From JAVBNC01 sp031551765 (GTDB lineage: Bacteria > Desulfobacterota > Desulfovibrionia > Desulfovibrionales > Desulfovibrionaceae), in NCBI GenBank assembly GCA_031551765.1, contig JAVBNC010000021.1, positions 1-9,052 on the forward strand: a stretch of DNA of 9,052 nt. Reading direction: 5' to 3'. Position 1 is the first letter of the stretch; each line of letters opens with the position of its first letter. Made by a program: the position numbers and the translations under genes. Of the stretch, positions 5,729 through 9,052 are shown piece by piece. The notes below the pieces were generated by a model. That model made no database searches, had not been told where the DNA came from, and worked only from the letters and a program-made list of their open reading frames with translations.

Positions 5729-6652
5729 ATGAAAAGACGTACCTTTTGCGCGACCTTGCTGGGCGGCGGCCTGGCCGCTTCGCTCAGCCCTCTGGTTTCG
5801 CCGCAGTTGCTGCATGCGGCCGCCCCGGCCAGGCCGGCCGCTTTTCCGGACCTGGTGGCCGTGCAGGGTTCCGATTCCGTGGCCGCCCTGGACAAGGGCA
5901 TTGAGGCCATGGGCGGCATGGGCCGCTTTGTCAAACCCGGCCAGACCGTGCTTATCAAGCCCAACATGGGCTGGGCCGTCTCGCCGGAAGGCGGGGCCAA
6001 CACCAATCCTCTGCTCGTCGCGCGCCTGGCGGAGCTTTGCCGCCAGGCCGGGGCCAAAAAGGTCACCTGTTTTGACAATCCCTGCGACCACTGGGAAAGC
6101 GCCTACCGCGAGTCCGGCATTGAAAAGGCCGCCACAGCCGCCGGGGTGGTGGTGGCCCCCCCGCACAGCGAAGGCTACTACCAGGCCGTGCAGATCAGCG
6201 GCGGCAAAATACTGCACCAGGCCAAAGTGCACGAACTGTATATGGAAGCCGACGCCATCATCAACGTGCCGGTGCTCAAACACCACGGTGGCACTGGTCT
6301 TTCCTGCGCCATGAAGAACCTCATGGGCGTGGTCTGGGACAGAAAGTTTTACCACCGCAACGGCCTGGACCAGTGCATCGCGGACTTCCTGGTCTATCCC
6401 AAGCAGCCCACGCTCAACGTGGTGGACGCCAAGCGGGTCATGCTCAACGGCGGGCCGCGCGGCCGGGCCGACTCCCAGTTCAAGGTTTTGGACATGGTCA
6501 TCCTCGGCCAGGACATCGTGGCCGTGGACGTGGCCTCCGCCCTCAGCTACGGCGCCAAGCCCGAGGACTTCAGGTACATAGCCATGGGCGCGGCTCTCGG
6601 CGTGGGCAAGGGGTCCCTTAATGGCTTGGATATTCGCAGATTGAGGGTATAG
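5729..6652 (+). CDS. Secreted DUF362-domain protein
   Basis: This 307-residue protein starts at ATG 5729 with GGAGG eight bases upstream, preferred over the in-frame ATG at 5681. The N-terminus K-R-R-T-F-C-A-T-L-L followed by a Gly/Ala-rich hydrophobic stretch and A-A-A is a signal peptide with a twin-arginine-like motif (R-R-x-F), so export by Tat is possible. DUF362 features follow: G-Q-T-V-L-I-K-P-N-M-G-W, N-P-L-L-V-A-R-L-A-E-L-C, K-V-T-C-F-D-N-P-C, A-D-A-I-I-N-V-P-V-L-K-H-H, and C-A-M-K-N-L-M-G-V. There is no ferredoxin domain at the C-terminus, unlike some family members. The function of DUF362 is not established. The following gene is a NapH/NapG-type iron-sulfur protein, and this pairing suggests a shared membrane redox module. 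A large hairpin separates the two. Confidence 0.87.
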   Translation: MKRRTFCATLLGGGLAASLSPLVSPQLLHAAAPARPAAFPDLVAVQGSDSVAALDKGIEAMGGMGRFVKPGQTVLIKPNMGWAVSPEGGANTNPLLVARLAELCRQAGAKKVTCFDNPCDHWESAYRESGIEKAATAAGVVVAPPHSEGYYQAVQISGGKILHQAKVHELYMEADAIINVPVLKHHGGTGLSCAMKNLMGVVWDRKFYHRNGLDQCIADFLVYPKQPTLNVVDAKRVMLNGGPRGRADSQFKVLDMVILGQDIVAVDVASALSYGAKPEDFRYIAMGAALGVGKGSLNGLDIRRLRV

Positions 6653-6664
6653 CGTTCGTGACAC

Positions 6665-6714
6665 CCGGGGGAAGGGGAACCTTTCTTTCAAGAAAGGTTC
6701 CTCTCTTCCCCCGG
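6665..6714 (+). terminator. Long two-part hairpin after the DUF362 gene
   Basis: CCGGGGGAAG (6665-6674) pairs with CTTCCCCCGG (6705-6714). Inside it GGAACCTTTCT (6676-6686) pairs with AGAAAGGTTCC (6691-6701) around a TTCA loop, giving 21 pairs with one small internal loop. No T-run follows, so this is a strong RNA hairpin but not a classical terminator. Just downstream, CCCATCCC (6718-6725) can pair with GGGATGGG (6749-6756), with TTGACA (6740-6745) inside the loop. This could be a -35 box for the next gene, although no good -10 box lies 16-18 bases beyond it. The structures may act as terminator, attenuator or processing site. Confidence 0.55.
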
Positions 6715-6845
6715 CCCCCCATCCCTCTTCTAAAGAACTTTGACAGGGGGGATGGGATGTGAATTGTTGAAAAGACCGCCCCTAACGAAGGTGCGGAGGA
6801 TTTTTGCCCGCTTGTTTGCGGGCTGCACCTTTTCAGGGCATGGGC

Positions 6846-8417
6846 ATGACGTTCTCTCTGCGAAATCTGGCCCGCGTGCGGCGGGTGACGGCCGCGCTGG
6901 CGTTCGGCCTGTTCATAGCGGCGCTGCTTGGGGAAACCCTGGGCACGCTGCTGCTGCCCGTGCTGGGCAAAAGCCAGGCGGGCATGGTTCTGGCGGCCTG
7001 CGCCGCAGGGGGCGGCGCGCTGTACCTGGGGCTGCTGGCCGCGCAGGCGGCTTTGGCCCTGCTTCTGGGGCGGGTGTTCTGTTCCTGGCTTTGCCCCTTG
7101 GGTATTGGGCAGGACCTTGCGGGCCGCGTTCTGGCTCGGATCAAAAAGAAAGCGTTACGCTGGAGTTTCAGCCCCGGCGGCCCCTTGCGCTATATTCTGC
7201 CCACGCTTTTTTTGGGCAGCCTGTTTTGGACGGGGGCCTGGTTTTATGGGCTGGCCGAACCATACAGCCTGTTCGCCAGGGCCGTGCAGAGCATGGGCCA
7301 GCCCTTATATGCCATGGGAGTAAACAGTCTGGCTTTTGCCGGGGAAACGAGCGGGTTGTTCCTGCTGCCCCGCGTCCCACACAAGCTGGATACCACGGGC
7401 CTGGCCATGGCCGCGCCTCTGCTGCTTCTGGTGCTGGCCCTGGTGCCCAAGGGACGGGGGTACTGCAACAGCATCTGCCCCGTGGGCGCGCTGCTGGGCA
7501 TTTTTGGGGCTTCCGCCTGGCTGCGGCCGCGTTTCACGGCGCAATGCATATCCTGCGGGCTGTGCGAGCGGGTCTGCAAAGCCCGTTGCCTGGACGGAAA
7601 AGAACGGGCTGTGGACCATAGCCGCTGCGTGGCCTGCTACAATTGCTTGGAAAACTGTGCCAAGGGCGGGCTCAGCCTGGCGCCGCAACCCGCGCCTTAC
7701 GCGCCGGGCCGCGCCTTGGTGCTGCGCGGGTTGGCCGCCGGTACCGGGCTTGCGCTGCTGGCCCCTTTGAGCCGGGCGTCCGCTGTCCCGCCCCCGGCCG
7801 TTGCGCCCGCGCCTCTGCTGCCCGCCGCGTTGCCGCGCCACAATTTGCCCGTGCTGCCGCCGGGCGCGCTCTCGCTGGCGCACCTGGAAAGCCGCTGCAC
7901 CGGCTGCCATTCCTGTCTGGATATCTGTCCGCCCGGCGTGCTCTGCGTCAGCGGCACAGGGGTCTGGGCGGAACGCCCCCTGGCTCGCATGGTCCTGCCG
8001 GGCCTGGATTTTTTCCGGGCCTTCTGCCAGATAGGCTGCGTCCGCTGTTCGGAGGTCTGCCCTTCCGGCGCGCTGCTGCCCGTCGGTCTCGAGGAAAAAA
8101 AGCGCCTGCAACTGGGGCAGGCGGTGTTCACGGAAGCCTTGTGCGTCGTGGTCACGGATAAAAACCGCTGCGGCGCTTGCGCGGAACACTGTCCCACAGG
8201 CGCGCTGCGCATGACCCCGCCCCCGGACGGCGGCATGGATTTGCCGCGCATCAACCAGAATCTGTGCATAGGGTGCGGCGCGTGCCAGTTCGCCTGCCCG
8301 GTGCGGCCGCGCCAGGCCGTGGAGGTCTTTGCCCTGGCCGTGCACGCCAGGGCCGATGAGCCGGAAGGCAAGGGCGAGCGAAAGGATATCGACGCCAGCG
8401 GGGCGATTCCTTTTTAG
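6846..8417 (+). CDS. NapH-NapG (MauM-type) fused membrane iron-sulfur protein with six cluster motifs
   Basis: This 523-residue protein joins two families that are normally separate. Residues 1-~280 are NapH-like: membrane segments near 14-36, 57-76, 118-137 and 186-205, two C-x3-C-P motifs (C79/C83 and C207/C211), then two [4Fe-4S] ferredoxin motifs (C234-C237-C240-C244; C261-C264-C267-C271). A hydrophobic segment at ~288-310 (L-V-L-R-G-L-A-A-G-T-G-L-A-L-L) resembles the signal region of NapG/MauM. Residues 345-500 are NapG/MauM-like with four cluster motifs: C351-C354-C357-C361-P, C394-C398-C401-C405-P, C433 with C442-C445-C449-P, and C474-C477-C480-C484-P. The start ATG 6846 is chosen because AGGG lies seven bases upstream. 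ATG 6840 is also possible, as is TTG 6804, which is four bases after a better GGAGG. In the nap system such proteins pass electrons from quinol to a periplasmic reductase. No terminal reductase is present here, so the partner is unknown; DUF362 is the likely neighbour partner. Confidence 0.85.
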   Translation: MTFSLRNLARVRRVTAALAFGLFIAALLGETLGTLLLPVLGKSQAGMVLAACAAGGGALYLGLLAAQAALALLLGRVFCSWLCPLGIGQDLAGRVLARIKKKALRWSFSPGGPLRYILPTLFLGSLFWTGAWFYGLAEPYSLFARAVQSMGQPLYAMGVNSLAFAGETSGLFLLPRVPHKLDTTGLAMAAPLLLLVLALVPKGRGYCNSICPVGALLGIFGASAWLRPRFTAQCISCGLCERVCKARCLDGKERAVDHSRCVACYNCLENCAKGGLSLAPQPAPYAPGRALVLRGLAAGTGLALLAPLSRASAVPPPAVAPAPLLPAALPRHNLPVLPPGALSLAHLESRCTGCHSCLDICPPGVLCVSGTGVWAERPLARMVLPGLDFFRAFCQIGCVRCSEVCPSGALLPVGLEEKKRLQLGQAVFTEALCVVVTDKNRCGACAEHCPTGALRMTPPPDGGMDLPRINQNLCIGCGACQFACPVRPRQAVEVFALAVHARADEPEGKGERKDIDASGAIPF

Positions 8418-8449
8418 CAGCGGCAGGGCCGGGCGGCTTTCAAGCCGCG

Positions 8450-8857
8450 TCAGTCGCAGTTGGTGCTGTCATCCGGGTCCACAACGGCGATGACGTCTAT
8501 TTCTATGTCCACCCCGTCGCCTAGATCTTTGACGGCCACGGCCGCTCTGGCCGGGCGGGAGTGGGGAAAGAACTCCGTATAGACCTCGTTCATGGCCGGT
8601 CTCAGGCCAATGTCCGTCAAATACACCGTCACTTTCAGCACGTTTTCCAGCCGGGAACCGCAGCCTTCCAGGACGATTTTGATGTTTTCCAGAGTGCGCC
8701 GGGTCTGGAAGGCTATGTCTCCCCTGAGGGTCTCGCCGCTGACAGGATCATCCGCCACCTGGCCGGAAAGAAAGAGCAAGTTGCCGCATCGCACCGCGTG
8801 GGAATAAGGGCCGGGTTCCGGCGCGCCGGGAACGATAAAGCATTGTTTGGAGGACAT
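8450..8857 (-). CDS. RidA-family protein (YjgF/YER057c/UK114)
   Basis: This 135-residue protein is full length for the family. It has G-P-Y-S-H-A-V (16-22), L-F-L-S-G-Q-V (28-34), A-F-Q-T-R-R-T-L-E-N-I (49-59), V-L-K-V-T-V-Y-L-T-D (73-82), and the active-site block R-P-A-R-A-A-V-A-V (101-109) with the conserved Arg104 and a downstream G-V-D-I-E-I-D (Glu119). RidA enzymes hydrolyse reactive enamine/imine intermediates such as 2-aminoacrylate to 2-oxoacids plus ammonia in the cytoplasm. The Cys found after the active Arg in E. coli RidA is Ala here, as in many homologues. The start is ATG at 8857, supported by GGAGT five bases upstream; an in-frame TTG nine codons earlier has no advantage. The 3' end faces the iron-sulfur gene, with a small GCGGCTT/AAGCCGC hairpin (8433-8448) between them. 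Confidence 0.9.
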   Translation of the reverse strand: MSSKQCFIVPGAPEPGPYSHAVRCGNLLFLSGQVADDPVSGETLRGDIAFQTRRTLENIKIVLEGCGSRLENVLKVTVYLTDIGLRPAMNEVYTEFFPHSRPARAAVAVKDLGDGVDIEIDVIAVVDPDDSTNCD

Positions 8858-8911
8858 GGGGACTCCGTGCGGCAAAGGGTTCAAGGGAAACAGGCTGTTT
8901 CCAAGAGGTGG

Positions 8912-8940
8912 ATTTTATTGTCCCACTTTGGGAGGGTTAA
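8912..8940 (-). promoter_or_regulatory. Likely sigma-70 promoter of the RidA gene with a palindrome in its leader
   Basis: On the minus strand TTAACC (8940-8935) and TAAAAT (8917-8912) are spaced by 17 bases; they match the -35 and -10 consensus at four and five of six positions. Transcription would start near 8905, about 48 bases before the ATG. The leader then contains the palindrome GGAAACAG-G-CTGTTTCC (8886-8902), a possible operator or small hairpin. The -35 box touches the start of the insertion-sequence end, so it may have been affected by that insertion. Confidence 0.45.
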
Positions 8941-9052
8941 AACCCCCAGCTTTAGCTGGCAGCTTTAGCGTTTCTTGTTTAGAGTTTTGCCATGAGCAGC
9001 GATTATCGTCATGGCACACATAGTGTTTTTTCTATTCATCTGCATTTGGTCT
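8941..9052 (+). mobile_element. Left end of an IS200/IS605-family insertion sequence (partial)
   Basis: The element runs off the right edge. Its end holds a small hairpin, CCAGC (8946-8950) with GCTGG (8955-8959) around TTTA, and a perfect 10-base direct repeat CAGCTTTAGC (8947-8956 and 8960-8969). Imperfect subterminal hairpins of this kind are what IS200/IS605 transposases recognise, since these elements have no terminal inverted repeats. The tnpA start follows 33 bases after the hairpin. The boundary is approximate; TTAA at 8937-8940 could belong to the target. Confidence 0.7.
8992..9052 (+). CDS. tnpA: IS200/IS605-family TnpA transposase, N-terminal 20 residues (partial)
   Basis: From ATG 8992 the frame reads M-S-S-D-Y-R-H-G-T-H-S-V-F-S-I-H-L-H-L-V and continues past the edge. 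This is the characteristic N-terminus of Y1 HUH transposases of the IS200/IS605 family (M-x-x-x-Y-R-x-G-R/x-H-S-V…H-x-H-L-V-F). His16-Leu-His18 is the metal-binding HUH motif. TnpA moves single-stranded DNA copies of the element. The catalytic tyrosine and any tnpB are beyond the window. The ribosome binding site is weak (AGAG about eight bases upstream). Confidence 0.8.
   Translation, partial: MSSDYRHGTHSVFSIHLHLV

Noticed and set aside
5693..6691. Long minus-strand open frame of 332 codons opposite the DUF362 gene
   Set aside because: It is His/Gly/Val-rich, has no recognisable domain and mirrors a well-supported plus-strand gene. GC-rich codon use readily leaves the opposite strand open.
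6740..6768. TTGACA as a full promoter for the iron-sulfur gene
   Set aside because: The -35 match is perfect, but no acceptable -10 box lies 16-18 bases downstream, so it is mentioned only within the hairpin entry.
7305..8345. Long minus-strand open frame of 346 codons opposite the iron-sulfur gene
   Set aside because: It has an Arg/Gln/Ala-rich composition without motifs, while the plus strand carries six regular cysteine motifs. It is a shadow frame.

Overview
The window looks like a piece of chromosome from an anaerobic, sulfate- or sulfite-reducing member of the Desulfovibrionaceae (Desulfovibrio/Bilophila type). This is an inference. It rests on high GC, a periplasmic UGSC-family selenoprotein, a DUF362 protein beside a NapH/NapG-type multi-cluster ferredoxin, a LapG-like protease and long GC-rich hairpins between genes. 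No 16S rRNA or other marker gene is present to fix the taxonomy.

Layout. Positions 1-~137 are the end of an IS21-family insertion sequence; its istA gene starts at position 26 on the minus strand and runs off the left edge. It abuts the 3' part of a broken TraI/MobA-type relaxase gene (~138-799), so the left edge is a mobile-element scar. After an AT-rich spacer comes the main item, 1014-2834. This is one long reading frame interrupted by a single in-frame TGA at 1383-1385. The TGA lies exactly where the UGSC family has selenocysteine, so the frame reads Asp-TGA-Gly-Ser-Cys. A two-part hairpin directly downstream has the size and spacing of a bacterial SECIS element. An ordinary gene caller would split this gene in two or call it a pseudogene. 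A strong intrinsic terminator (2887-2924) follows.

Next come a secreted single-domain rhodanese (2984-3388) and a TauE/SafE-type transporter (3610-4374), both on the plus strand and separated by a 17-bp perfect inverted repeat. A small DMT-like membrane protein of the DUF486 type (4390-4746, minus) converges on the transporter. A LapG-like periplasmic cysteine protease (4886-5596) diverges from it. A secreted DUF362 protein (5729-6652) is followed, after a large hairpin, by an unusual single-chain NapH-NapG-type iron-sulfur protein (6846-8417) with room for six [4Fe-4S] clusters. A RidA-family protein (8450-8857, minus) comes next. The right edge enters an IS200/IS605-family element: its end hairpin is visible, and the first 20 codons of tnpA, including a His-Leu-His motif, begin at 8992.

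How the genes may work together. The selenoprotein, rhodanese and TauE/SafE transporter suggest periplasmic sulfur or selenium redox chemistry with export of a sulfur oxyanion. The DUF362 and NapH-NapG genes suggest a membrane electron-transfer module. Both are inferences from gene family and proximity. Both edges of the window carry insertion sequences, which fits an accessory region shaped by transposition and by a lost conjugative or mobilisable element.
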